NCBI RefSeq assembly: GCF_947242115.1
Contig: NC_074715.1
Coordinates: 54,580,670 to 54,644,669 of the forward strand
Origin: Biomphalaria glabrata
Lineage: Eukaryota > Mollusca > Gastropoda > Planorbidae
Length of the DNA stretch: 64,000 bases
Direction: 5' to 3'
Shown here in pieces: positions 21,379 to 33,244 of this stretch (position 1 is its first letter; each line of letters starts with the position of its first letter). A program made the position numbers and the translations under genes. The notes beneath the pieces are model-generated. The model saw only the letters and a list, made by a program, of their open reading frames with translations, was not told the DNA's origin and made no database searches.

Positions 21379-24021
21379 TGTGTTTTTATTGGCGATGCTC
21401 TAGTGTTCTAAACTTCATGTAATCCATAATATGCTATTGGAAGGGAAGGCTGCTTACATTTTCATTAGACTAGGCTCACAAGTCTGATAAAACTAAAACT
21501 CACCCCAAAAAGATGCAAGTCTACAATACATGCATTCTGAGTACAAAACATGGTCAATGTATGTGAAACAAGCCCCCACCTCTGCCAAGTGGATGTGATC
21601 AAAAGGAAAAAAAAAAAAAACAACCTTTGTGGTGATCAATATTTTTAAATAGAAAATAGTTGCTTTACTATCTTGATGATAAGTGTGTGATCATCATTTA
21701 CAAATGAAGCTTTCAGAATGCATCGAATCATATGAATAGAAGAGCATATAAATGCTTGGGAAGACATGGACATAGATCTAGACTTCACCATGTGTAGAGA
21801 AGTGGTAGAGAGACACTCTATAAACAGCCATGTAGCAGCAATGATGTTGCAATTATCTCAGCTGACCAACCAAGCTAAATGGAAAAGACTGGAACTACCA
21901 GAATGAATGGGAAAATGCCTATCAAAAATAGGGCTCTATAGCCCCAACAAGGAAGGCTCTATGTGATAGCCATAGTCATCTTAGGACAGAGGTCTATCAT
22001 TGATGATAATAATTATTCTATGGTTTGACTCCTTAATGTTAATTACATTTTATTGAGCAATTATTAGATGTTAAAATTTTATGTTATTTTAACATAACTG
22101 ATAGTTTCAATTTCCATTGTATTCTTCCAGATGATGGGAGGATTCTTCTCTGGACTAGCACAGTCAGGGGCCTGGTGCTGTTTTGATGAGTTCAACCGAA
22201 TCAATATTGAAGTTTTATCTGTTATTGCTCAACAACTTATTACTATCAGAAATGCCAAAGTAGCTAAGGTAGGATTCAAAAGTAGCTAAGGCAGGATTCA
22301 AAAGTAACATAGGCATGAAGCCAAAGCAGCAAATATGAAGCATGTCTTACCACCAATGAAAGTGTCGATTAAAAAGTGTAGCCTGAAAATAAATAAAATA
22401 ATGACTAATCAAGATAAAGTGACTTTTATCAAAATGTAATTACTTTAATATGGTTATCATAATATAGGATAAACTGTTATAAAAACAAAAATAATTATTT
22501 GCAAAAGAATCTAATGAGAAAATAATATTTTCATATTGAACATTGTGCATGAAAGTAAATACTTGGGTTCTAGGTTTCTGAATGAAGATTTCTTGTGTTT
22601 TTATTAGGTCTAACGACCCAGATGAAAGTTTACCTTTATTAGATTATACTTCGGCATGAAACTCAAGACATACATGTTTTTTTTGTTGTTTGTTTTTGGC
22701 GTAAAACTCAAGGACTACATGTTTTGTTTGTTTTTTTTGACATGAATTTCAAGGCCTACATGCTTGTCTCTAGTGTTTCAATCTAGTCCTTTATTAATCT
22801 CCATTATTGCCTGCTAAAAGAAGAGTGTTTTTTTTTAAATATTATATGGAAAGGGAGTTAAACAATCAATGTAATTAATCAGACTAAAACATTGTTCTCT
22901 TGAAAAAGTGGCGAACATCGTTAGGCTTAGTTTTTTTGGCAGTATTATTTATGAAAAGTGTTGCAGACTAAGAAATAAATAACTTCAGTTGTACAAGGCA
23001 CAGTAAATAAAGACACCATATTAACTCCAATAAGTCCTTCATTATAAAATACAAAGATCAGTGTGAGAAAATGTACCTCATTCCTATAATCTTATTCAAC
23101 TTATTCTGCTCCTCACAAGTCTATAGACTTCTCTAAGTTGTAGATTTTGAATAATGGGATTGGAATTTTTATACTAAATAGTACTGCAAACTTTCCATAT
23201 TATAATCAGTAGATACAAGTGTGTATGTAAATGTGAATAAATCAGCAACTCTGGTTTAAAAAGCGAAACAAAATCAATCTTTCAAAGAGTTTATCAGAAT
23301 AACACACCAATATTTCATCAGAATAACACACCAATATTTCATCAGAATAACACACCAATATTTCATCAGAATAACACACCAATATTTCATCAAATGAACA
23401 CACCAATATTTCATCAAATGAACACAACAATATTTCATCATGGGCAGTGTTTTTGTTTTACTTATTTTTCCAAATTCTATGTGTCAAGCAGTTTCTTGTA
23501 TTTTCTAATTTTGCAATTTAAAACTTTCATATATATTTTTTTTTTTTACACCACACCATATATTAATATATTCCTGAGATCGTCATAATCATTATTTCCA
23601 ATTTAATGTTGACTATTCATTATCATTACCTCTGTTTTAGTGATGGTTTGAGAGGTGGGTGCGTTTATTCTAACTTTTAAAACCCCTAGATAGAAGCTTG
23701 GTAATTGCATGTAGTGCATGTATGTTTCCATGTAGGTTACGGTCAAAGGGATTCGGTAATGAAATTGGTTAACCTGATTGGTGTTAAAAACAATTTTAAA
23801 AATTGTCTCTCTCTTTAGATTACTAGACTGGTAAGAACAAAGTTTTCTATGTTGTCTCCCTCTATAGCTCAATAGGTTCATGTTTGAAGGGCGTGAGATC
23901 AAACTGGTTCATACATGTGCAGCCTTCATCACTATGAATCCTGGTTACGCTGGACGGACAGAATTACCTGATAATTTACAGGCTTTGTTTAGACCTATAT
24001 CAATGATGGTACCAGATTATG
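20838..24021 (+). CDS. DNAH6: Dynein exons: AAA1 nucleotide-binding core
   Basis: Exons 20838-20999 ([20 protein letters not shown], the Walker A of the main ATPase site), 22131-22268 ([11 protein letters not shown], Walker B, and [11 protein letters not shown]) and 23868-24021 ([31 protein letters not shown], sensor I). Frame is open and phases agree. Several positions that are nearly invariant in the family differ: [12 protein letters not shown] for [21 protein letters not shown] for NCSDGLDYK, MMGGFF for MMGRFF and RINIEVL for RIDIEVL. That fits relaxed selection on a copy that otherwise looks recent. Confidence 0.88.
21338..21377. repeat. Poly(T) run of about 39
   Basis: An uninterrupted T tract in a dynein intron; it could be the tail of a minus-strand retroelement, but no body is recognised beside it. 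Confidence 0.8.
21470..22015 (+). mobile_element. Degraded LINE, 3' part
   Basis: Near 21500 a plus-strand frame gives [12 protein letters not shown], matching TKAQVYRTCVLSTLLYGSET in the LINE at 63754-63990. The following DNA has A-rich and broken frames and ends with a (GAT)n-like tail at about 22000-22012. An old intron insertion. Confidence 0.5.
22269..23291. other. Dynein intron, nothing else recognised
   Basis: Contains only a degenerate repeat of GGCCTACATG/AACTCAAGACATACATG words around 22650-22765. No coding or RNA feature. Confidence 0.4.
23292..23440. repeat. 24-bp minisatellite, about 6 copies
   Basis: The unit AACACACCAATATTTCATCA plus four bases is repeated every 24 bases from about 23301. 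The last two units vary (CAAATGAACAC). As 24 is a multiple of three, frames stay open on both strands; these are not genes. Confidence 0.9.
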
Positions 24022-24667
24022 GTAAGAGGATGAAACATCTAGAAGGTCTTTTCCTTAGTAGTATTCAAAAGCTAAAAGTACAACAATGGCTAAGTGTTTA
24101 GAAAAATCCCAAAAGGCCCAAATCTGCAACTACATATGATGCCTGTCATGGAGGCTTGAACAAACTGTTCATTGTGCAGAGCAGGCCATTGTCTTGTATT
24201 GTCTTGTACTTTGCATGGTTCGGGCCAAAGTTTGACTCCTACGGAGATTTATTTATGTATTTAATTTATAAGACAACAAAAATAGAACCTAAACCTATGG
24301 ACCAGTTTAAAGTTGAGTGATCCTTTTGAATGTTTTATTACTTTTATCTCTGGTATCACATGCAATTTCTTTCTCAGCCTCTGTCATTTGAGATGGCTTG
24401 GATCTTATGCTAGATATGCTATATTGTCTCTCTATTCAACTTGGGCTAATTCTTTTCATCTCATTTCAGTATTGATACATTTTCTGCTGTAAGACCAATG
24501 AAGCTTTTTCCATTAAGGCCATCAGTGTTGATAAAAATGATATATAATAAACTTACAGATGAAGTTTATATGTAGTTTATTGTCACTCCGGTACAAAGTG
24601 ACTCCTTGTAGATAAATTATTTCCAGTTGAAAAATCTGGCCATATTTTATTGCTTCTTTTGTTTTAG

Positions 24668-25390
24668 GTCTGATTGCTGAAGTTATCTTGTACTCAGAAG
24701 GATTTGAGTCCTCCAGAACATTAGCCAAGAAAATGGTTCAAATGTACAAACTGTGTAGTGAACAACTCTCGCAACAAGATCATTATGACTTTGGTAATAA
24801 CCTTGACACATTATTATTATTATTATAGCTTTTATATAGCGCTACTTTCATGCTTATAGCATGCTCAGAGCGCTTTTGGTCCAATCTCATTTGTGGACCG
24901 GTGGGGGGGAGGGGGTATCTAGGAGTTGGTTTTCCGTGCTGGCTTTAGGCGCTCAGTAAACACAACTCTGCCCGAGTCGGGTTTCGAACCTCGAGCCCCC
25001 TTCTAGGTAGCCAAGCCAAGTTCAAGCGCACTTGGCCTCTCGACCACGCTTCCCACATTTTTAAATAAGTATTTCCTATAAAAAAAATACACACTCATAA
25101 ATAATAATGTCCTAGAAAATAGTAGACACTCCTGAATAATTATATCCTAAAGCTAAAGACATGTACACACTCGTATAAAATGTGCTTATATGTTTCATTT
25201 AGGTAAAAAGCAAATTTATGATAATGTACACATTTTTGTTTTAGGTATGCAAGCTGTTAAATCTGTCCTGGTTATGGCTGGCAGTTTAAAAAGACAGAAT
25301 CCTGACAAACCGGAAGATGTAGTTCTGATTCGAGCGCTTCGTGATAGCAATCTTCCAAAGTTTTTGTTCAATGATGCTAAACTGTTTCAA
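24668..25390 (+). CDS. DNAH6: Dynein exons: end of AAA1
   Basis: Exons 24668-24793 ([36 protein letters not shown]) and 25245-25390 ([33 protein letters not shown]). The glycine codon is split at both borders (G|GT). Open throughout. These are the AAA1 large/small subdomain segments, including the sensor II region. Confidence 0.88.
24812..25058 (-). repeat. tRNA-derived SINE, family III
   Basis: The minus-strand head GCGTGGTCGAGAGGCCAAGT is tRNA-Leu/Ser-like and GAGGTTCGAAACCCG is a near-perfect B box. The tail has AGCGCTATATAAAAGC and an (ATA)n end. A related tail (GCGCT, CAAGGCGC, TTTATAAAGCG) is found on the CR1/L2-like LINE at 32550-32935. Confidence 0.75.
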
Positions 25391-25487
25391 GTAACTCGGT
25401 TTTTACTTTTTCATTTATTATTATTATTAGTATAAGTATTACTATTATTTGTTTATGCTTTGAACTGTTATAAAAGACTAACAGCTA

Positions 25488-25972
25488 GCAGGAAATGAGA
25501 AGGCTGACACACTCGCCAAGAGTGGGAGAACAAACTCACAAGTAAACTCTGCACTCTATCCAGAAGAAATGAAGAAATTAATTGTAGATAAAATAAATGA
25601 GAAATGGACGAGCTCCCATCCAAATCACAAGAAAGATGACGCTTACTATAAGCTATCCCGACAAGACCAACGCCTAATCTTTCGACTCAGGACCGGACAC
25701 AACAGAATGCGACAACACATGTTCCAGAAGCTCAAAATTGGAACCAGTGAAATCTGCCCATGTGGAGTATCACCAGAAAATGCCGACCACGTCCTCCAAA
25801 ACTGCTCTCTCTACCAAGAGGCCCGTATAAGACATTGGCCCCAAATCACCCCAATAGAAAGAAAACTATATGGAGAGCTCCCTGATTTGGAAACCACTGG
25901 GCAGTTCATCTCATGTATTGGTCTAGTCATATGAACACTCCAACATAACAATGAGAACGATGAAGAAGAAGA
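25488..25972 (+). mobile_element. I-clade LINE, short 3' copy with target duplication
   Basis: The frame NEKADTLAKSGRTNSQVNSA through CPCGVSPENADHVLQNCSLY to FISCIGLVI is nearly identical to the end of the 15675-18290 element, so both belong to one family and this one is young. It is flanked by ACTAACAGCTA at 25477-25487 and 25973-25983, an 11-bp target duplication, and ends in (GAA)n. 5'-truncated within RNase H. Confidence 0.9.
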
Positions 25973-26485
25973 ACTAACAGCTATATATATAAACTCTTCT
26001 AACAAATGTCAAAACAATAGAAAGATGAAGTAAAAACCACAGTGTTCAGCCTTGTAATAAATGTGAACCATTTGATGAAGTGATAAATCACTCTGTTGAT
26101 TAATAAACCACTACATCTACATCTACATCTATTCATGTAGGCCCTACTTCTGATTATAAGCTTACTGAACCATACAATAGTAAAAACTGTATATTATTAT
26201 TATGCCATAAACTAAATTATCACTCATATTGCATGTTAATAATGTGTATTTACTTACATGGAGCTTGAGCTTTTAATTAGTTTTTAGACAAACAGGTTGT
26301 TATCTATGAATTATCAATTAATTTGTGGAAAGTTTTTCTTATGGTTTTATCACCAGCATTAAACAGAATATTTCTTACAGATAAATCAAAATTTTACAAA
26401 AAATTATATTTTTGGGTGGAATAAAAAAAAGTATTAAGAAATAGTTATGAAACGTGTTCACTGAGTGGTTTATAATGTTTTGCAG

Positions 26486-26698
26486 GCCATACTTTCAGAT
26501 CTTTTTCCTGGTGTGAACATCCCAGAACATGATTCTGGCCAGCTGAAAGATGAGATCATGAACATCCAACTAGAAATGAAGCTCCAAGTGGTGGACACGC
26601 AAGTTGTGAAAGTGATACAGTTCTTGGAGACTATGATTGTCAGACATGGTGTTATGTTAGTTGGACCAACTGGGGGTGGAAAGACCACAATTTACAGG
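26486..26698 (+). CDS. DNAH6: Dynein exon: start of AAA2 with P-loop
   Basis: 71 codons: LSDLFPGVNIPEHD, then VIQFLETMIVRHGVMLVGPT and GGGKTTIYR, the AAA2 Walker A. Ends in phase 0 at GTAGTG. The next recognisable exon (27774) begins in a different phase, and the intervening Walker B/sensor tract of AAA2 is missing, so the join cannot be in frame. Confidence 0.88.
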
Positions 26699-26799
26699 GT
26701 AGTGTATTACATTTGTAGCCATTCTAATTGTAGTGTTTTAGAGCCACTAACTTAAAAACACTATTCGACAATGTCGACCCTGGGAAGGTACTGGGCTTT

Positions 26800-27056
26800 A
26801 TCCGGGAAGTGGGGTTGTCTACAAAGATCTGATTTATGAATCTGTGAACATGTACTATTTACATTAGATTTTTACCAAATTATTAAATTTTTACTACCCT
26901 TACTATTTTAACTGTGAATAGACCTTGATTTTAATGATTTAACTGTATAGAATTTAGCCCCTGTTATGTAGAGAGAGAGTAGTCCTTAAGGGACTGCAGG
27001 CACGACATGGCCTAAATTGTGCTGATGTGCCTAAAATCCAAATCAAATCAAATCTA
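26800..27056 (+). repeat. Dispersed repeat, copy 2 (pair with 19925-20195)
   Basis: The same blocks as copy 1, with tail AAATCCAAATCAAATCAAAT. It occupies the place where the missing AAA2 exons of the dynein relic should lie, so insertion and deletion in this interval may be linked. Confidence 0.7.
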
Positions 27057-27509
27057 GGTACGTAAATATATTTTCATTCACTCTGTGACTCACACAATTC
27101 TCAGACATCACATTCAAGCATATTTTCTACAAATGAAAGATTGCATTTGTTTTTAAATGAATGACTTTATGTTCTTGCATTTGAAAAGTTTGAAACAGGG
27201 CCTAAAAGCAGAGTTTAATGATGCTAATAAGGAATCCATCAAAAGTACATGATCTGCTAAGCTAGTATTTTTAAAAAATATATAGTCATCTATCCACATT
27301 ATGTCCTTTTGTTGTACAATGACCTTGTTTCTTAGGTCTATACATAGAAAGTTAACAACAATCAATAATTAAACACATTCAATATCAACTTTCTCTGTGG
27401 CACCAGTGAGACAAAGACAAGAAATAAAATAGGCTCCTCCCTTGGAATTATGTATAACAATTTGAACAAATTTAAAAATATTTTAAAGACCATCTTTCAC
27501 ACTTAGAGC

Positions 27510-27535
27510 ATTTATATATATATATATATATATAG
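27510..27535. repeat. (TA)n microsatellite
   Basis: Short TA run in a dynein intron. Confidence 0.85.
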
Positions 27536-27773
27536 TTTGTCCATCGTGGTTTGATGATGACCACTTTTGTCATCCAGGAGGCTGAGGGCTTTGCACAGGG
27601 GTTTTGTGCCCCCTCATTTGGCTGGTGAGACCTATGTAATGTTTGGCCTTCTTCTTCTCCTTTGGATAGACTGTCATATGTAAAAAAATGCATATCTTGT
27701 TTCAACTAATTTGGGACAGGTTCTGAGTTTTCTGAATTTTTTTCACAATTTCATGATGTAGGTGTAGGTTAAG

Positions 27774-29056
27774 ACATCATTGCCTATCTTCTCAAACTCT
27801 TTGAAATCTATGTTGAAGATGGTCTAAGATTTGTCTCCAAAAAATGTACTCAGACAATGAACCAGGTCAGTATTTTAATTTTGTGTGATCATTCTTTTAA
27901 GAGACCAAGTCCATTATTAGTTCATATTACTTACTGAAAAAAATCATTTGTTAAAATTACACTGAGTCATATTTAGCCTACCTTTTTTTAGTGATATAAA
28001 CTAAAACTCATTTAAACTCATACAAACTGAAAGTCATATATACTTATTTCATTTATACCTATTTCAATACAAACAGTGGCCACCAATATAAGACTTATTT
28101 TTTCATGCACTTATATCAAAATTAGTTACATTTAAATTAAGTGATTCACATTTCTGATAATGTGTGTTGATTTGTCTTATTTTGAAATGTAATTTTTGTA
28201 TGTTGATGTAATTATGACATTTAAATGTTAAAACAAAAAAAAAGGGAACCTATACACTAAGTTTGGTCAACCCCTTTATGTGTGAATTGTCCTAGAAATG
28301 TGAAAAAGTAGCAATTTTTTCACAATTTTTGCCCTAACATAAACATAACATTTCTATTTTTTAGGATGGGGGAAGTCAAAGTGTCCATTGTAATAGATTG
28401 TAATAAATTGTAATACATTGTAATAGATGCTATGCTTAAGAGTTACTAAGACATAATTGGCAACACATTTATTCATATTGAAAATCAAACAAAATTTTTT
28501 TTAAAACTCTAATTATTTAACAAAAAAAAATATTGTGCAGTGTATATGATAATGTTTATTCACCTTTTTGAATTTCAAGATTATATCATTACAATGTTAA
28601 ATGGATAGAGATGGAAGGTAGTGAATAATGTAATGATAGAAGCATGCAGATGCTATTAGCTAAGGTTGACCCATCAGGGTGCCAAGAAAGATTCTAGTGC
28701 TTTTTAAAAATGATGTTGGATTAAATACAAAGTATCTTAAAGAACTATATCCATACCAGTAAGAACAAATTAGTTTCAATGTAGACTTAAGAATTCTCAA
28801 CATTTAGATCTGTACTCTTATATTCCAGGTACATATCAGTAAAATAAACTCATTTTGTAAGTTGCTTGAAGCCATTTTCTTCTACAAGCTTGGTCAATTT
28901 GACTGGTCACTAGAATCCTCCAAGATGTTTCGATTTCTGTGCCAGATCTTTGTGTTTTGTTACCTTTGGGCTCTTATGGGTAACCTCAATGATGAGTACA
29001 GAGATGCTTTTGATCTGTTTATACGACAACAATTTGATGAAAATCAAGATGCCAAG
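27774..29056 (+). CDS. DNAH6: Dynein exons: end of AAA2
   Basis: Exons 27774-27865 (DIIAYLLKLFEIYVEDGLRF, VSKKCTQ) and 28829-29056 (ISKINSFCKLLEAIF, QIFVFCYLWALMGNLNDEYR). They match the alpha-helical end of AAA2 and the lead into AAA3. The first acceptor is the weak GGTTAAG, chosen because all upstream AGs put a stop in frame. The second exon is clean. Confidence 0.8.
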
Positions 29057-29603
29057 GTAACTGAAACAATATTATGTGTTGATAGTTTCAATCAGATATT
29101 CTATTTATACATCATAGGCAATTTAGTGCTGAACGGGCTCAGAGTTGATTTCATTGTTGGATAATATAACAACAAATTTGGACCTTAAAGAACTGGGTAT
29201 ATTTCTTCTACTCACTAAACCTATTGACATTATTAAAAACTATACCCATCTAGTAAAAGACTACATTGGTAGTGATAGTAGAAAACAATTAACAAAACAT
29301 ACACCAAGGACTCTTCTTTATAAGCATAAAAAATAGTTTTTGTGATTGGATACAGAGACGGGTGAGTCTTGAGTGCATTTTGAATACTGGTGCTTGCTTA
29401 TAGCTTACTTCAGTGAGTAATCTAGTAGCTGGAAAGAAGTCTAGATGTAGTGCATTCTAGATGCACTGCTGAAGTACTATTGAAATGACAACATGTTCTG
29501 TTTAAATTTGATGTTATGTTGTCCTTAAAAACAATACTGAAGTTATGTGCATTGAATTTATTTGCAAGATGGAGTGTTTCTCTATTATTAATAAACCTTT
29601 CAG

Positions 29604-32444
29604 CTTCCAGGAACATATCCCTTATGGAGCTATTACATTGAGGTGGATTCAAAGAGAATGGATCTGTGGGAACGTCTTGTCTCATCCTTTCGATTTGACA
29701 AATCCATTTCATTTTTTAAAATGATGGTGCCCACTGTGGACACAGCACGTTATGGCTACTTCCTAGAGAGGTTACTTTCTGTTCAAAAACCAGTGCTCTT
29801 TACAGGAGGGACAGGCGTGGGCAAGGTAGTATGAAATTAGTTTACCAATTTACCTTCATTAAAGATATGATTATAAGATGTTGATTTAATGTTTTTGTTT
29901 AAACTATAACTAAAAAAAATTGTTGCAACTTCTGAATATTTCTTGATTGGTTAATGTTTGTGTAATTGAAATAATTGACTGCATATCTGAAAGAATGAAT
30001 ATATTGTCTCCTCCAACTTGTTCTAGTCTGTGATAGTAAGAGATTTACTTGATCGCATCTCTGAGAGAATGAACTACGTACCAGTTTACATTAACTTTTC
30101 TGCACAAACCAGCAGCGGAAGAACTCAAGAAATTATTGAAGGGAAGTTGGAGAAACGAAAGAAAAATGTTATTGGTAAATTATTTTTTTGTCTATAACTG
30201 TAACATTTTAACTTCTTATACAGTCTTATGTTTTAAACTAAATGTCTGATGTCAGTAGTTTTTTTGTTTTTTTTATGTCTTTTTGGTTAATATCCTGACT
30301 TATTAATTTCTTTATTTACTCTCTCAAGATATTTTTAGTACTAAAATTAATTTCAGTAATTATAAAATTAGATATCCTTTTATGCTAAAAATTGATTACT
30401 TAAAATAAAATAATTTTCTATATTTTCAAAACCCTACCAATTGAGTCCGGGTTTGCAGGCTATATAGGCTACTGTTTTGATCTTATGTGCAAAAAGAATC
30501 GACAGGGGCTTATTGCAAAAAAAAAAACAATTTATATGAAGAGCGCACGTTGAGAAAGAGATCATGTTCTTCCTCAACTACTAACAAACATTTTGTGTTC
30601 AACTGCTAATATGCACTTCTCTAATGACCAACAAAAATCTTTTAAAAACTAACATATATATCTTTAATGACTAACACACATATAGTTCTATAACATCTTC
30701 AATGTTTGAAACACATATAAAAAAAGTTATGTTCACTTGATACGCTTTGCCAGCTATGCTTTAATGATCTAGAATGGTTCCCTGCCCCAAATGATAGTCT
30801 GGATGGGGTTACATCTGTTTAACAAATGATGTCTGGATGGGTTACATCTGTTTAACAAATGATGTCTGGATGGGTTACATCTATGTATAAGTAACACACT
30901 TCACACATTGCAACAAATGCATTCAAACAATTAGTAGAACAAACAAAATAGGCTACATTTCTTTTTTTTTTTTAAAGTTATAAAACAAAAAAGTTGTTTG
31001 GTTGAAGTTGTGGCATGTTACCCCACGCTGGGGTAACTTGACACATGGCTTGGGGTAACAAATCACCCACACACAAATCACCATAATTGGATCATGGTTG
31101 TGGCTAAAAGGAGTATGAAAAATAGACTTTGTCCTTTCAATATACCTGCTGGTGGTGAAAGAGTGGTTTTTATTTCCTGTTTTGGACAGTTCCAATAGCA
31201 GCTACAACAATTTTTTTTCCCTTTCAGCTTTGGCATTTCTTTTTATAATGCCCTGACCCAATTAATTTTTAGTCTATGCTTTGTGTATTTTTAGTTATTT
31301 TTTTCCTGATTCTCTCAGGTCTACCTAGTAAACTCATGAAATGTTTCTGAAGCAGTGATCAGTTGCACCATTAAATGTTTTTTTTCAAGTTCTTTCAAGA
31401 AAACTTGTCAGGTCTTAATTTAACCTGCATTTCTTTTTTCTTGTTTGCTTTCCACACATCAACTGTAGTTTTGTTTTGTACATAACATTGTGCTGTTAGG
31501 TAGTTCAGAGTAATGACAGCATAATGACATGGTATCTGCTTGCAGCCTAATTGTACTTTTAATATTTCCCACATGCTTCATCATGATTGGGGGTCAACAT
31601 GTCCTAGAGCAATTTTTAATACATTAAATTAACTAACTTTTTGATTGATTGAAATTAAGAATAAGAACAATTTCAATGTTTAACTAATGCATGGTGACAT
31701 TATAGTCTAAAACTGACCTAATGTTTCAGTAGTATTAATGTTTAATTACAAAATTTCAGAAAATTGAACTCCACTTTTAGAACAATTAAAAAAACAATAC
31801 AGTCCAATAGATGTATGTGGTGAACAAAGAAGTGGCAGGGGCTATAATTGACCATCATTTATATATGTTTCTATAAGCATCTCAACTGTAGTCTTACATT
31901 TTCAATAGCGCATCAGATTATGTTTTTTGAGGATTTGTAACGACCTGCCCTTTTGACTTAAAGCCCTGCCTTTACCTACATATTTGTAAAATGTTGTTTC
32001 AGAGTTGAAGATAATTACTTCCTAGTCCAAATCTCCTGCAGGATGACAGGGATGGGAGCGGGCAGGGTTTGAACTCTGGACCATCGATAAATCTGAATGA
32101 CAGTCCAGTGCGCAAACCGCATGGCCAGACAGCCATCCTATCCTTAATGGCTGACATACAAGACCATAGTAGTAACATACAACTCTTGAAAAGTACCAGT
32201 AGACTTACATCTTAATTCCTCAAAACTTTGATCAATGTTCATTATTCATACCAATGTCCTTCTGTCATGCTTTTCTCTGTGTACAGGTGCACCTCAAGGT
32301 AAACGAGTGGTCATATTTATTGACGATCTCAACATGCCCAAACTGGACACGTACGGCTCTCAGCCACCTATTGAACTTTTACGACAGTATCTAGACTTTG
32401 ATGGTTTATATGACAGAGAAACAATGACCTGGAAAGAGATTCAG
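29604..32444 (+). CDS. DNAH6: Dynein exons: AAA3 nucleotide-binding core
   Basis: Exons 29604-29825 (MMVPTVDTARYGYFLERLL, VLFTGGTGVGK, Walker A completed by the serine opening the next exon), 30027-30174 (SVIVRDLLDRI, YINFSAQTSSGRTQEIIEGK) and 32287-32444 (KRVVIFIDDLNMPKLDTYGS, Walker B, and IELLRQYLDFDGLYDR). Open and in phase. AAA3 is the main regulatory nucleotide site of dynein; its motifs look intact here. Confidence 0.88.
30785..30890. repeat. 34-bp tandem repeat, 3 copies
   Basis: GTCTGGATGGGTTACATCTG plus TTTAACAAATGAT is repeated three times with small differences. It lies in a dynein intron and is non-coding. Confidence 0.85.
31017..31037. other. Perfect hairpin in dynein intron
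   Basis: GTTACCCCA and TGGGGTAAC form a 9-bp perfect inverted repeat around a 3-base centre (CGC); CTTGGGGTAAC recurs about 25 bases later. Function unknown; possibly chance. Confidence 0.4.
32005..32140 (-). repeat. SINE family I
   Basis: On the minus strand the B-box-like GAGTTCAAACCCTGCCCGCT and the tail with GATTTGGACTAGGAAGTAAT place it with the copy at 945-1078; it is better preserved at the tail side. Confidence 0.75.
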
Positions 32445-32549
32445 GTGCTAAAAATAATTGCGAACGTTTTTTTTTTCATAAAGGATAACAAAATGTTTAC
32501 TGTTTGAGTGCATGTGTATGAGTTGAAGATTTTTGATTAAACTGATGAT

Positions 32550-32940
32550 AATAATTTAATAATTTTATTTATAAAGCGCTGTTAACAAACAAAATGTAGG
32601 CTCAAGGCGCTGTAATAACATTACAAACACAAACACGACAATAGAAATCAAAAACTAATCTAAAAAAGTTTTAAACAAGTAGATCTTAATATTCTTCTTA
32701 AAAGTGGTATAGCATGTTGTCTGTCTGAGATCAATGGGGAGTGTGTTCCAAACCTTTGGTCTGTGCACTGAAAAAGCCTGCAGACCGTAGCTTTTGAGGG
32801 AGAAACGTGGCACCACTAAAAGCGTTGAGTCCATTGAGCGTAGGGCTCTCTTGGGGACATATGGAGTAATCAGTTCTCTAAGGTACAGTGGCATCTCATT
32901 GTTATATATACACTGATGACAAAGTGTGGCGACAGTGTAA
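32550..32940 (-). mobile_element. CR1/L2-like LINE, 3' end
   Basis: Minus-strand frame: YVPKRALRSMDSTLLVVPRF then YGLQAFSVHRPKVWNTLPID and FKKNIKIYLF, the standard C-terminus of CR1/L2/Jockey-group reverse transcriptases (AFSVAAPRLWNSLP...F+..L+..LF). The tail contains the GCGCT...CAAGGCGC block shared with SINE family III. 5'-truncated, in a dynein intron. Confidence 0.85.
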
Positions 32941-33244
32941 TCGATTCTTGAAAACTGATGTACCTGGCATGATAACAACAGCCAAAGAACAATGGGGAGA
33001 GTCTTGCAATGTGGACCACTTTTTTTTACCCTTTATATATTTAGAGGGTAGCATTCTTAATATACTGGCTCGCCATGATATAAAATGTTAAATAATTTTA
33101 AAAGATTCAGAATGGCTCATACTGGAAACCCTCTTTGACTGCAATTTTGAAATCATTAAAACTAATTCCACCTTGGACTGACAAGCTGTGAAGAGACTAT
33201 AAAGTTGTTTTAAATAGGCATAAATGTAAAAGTATTCAATTTTG

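Noticed and set aside
23242-23430. Minus-strand repeat peptide (CYSDEILV repeats)
   Set aside because: 24-bp minisatellite read in frame.
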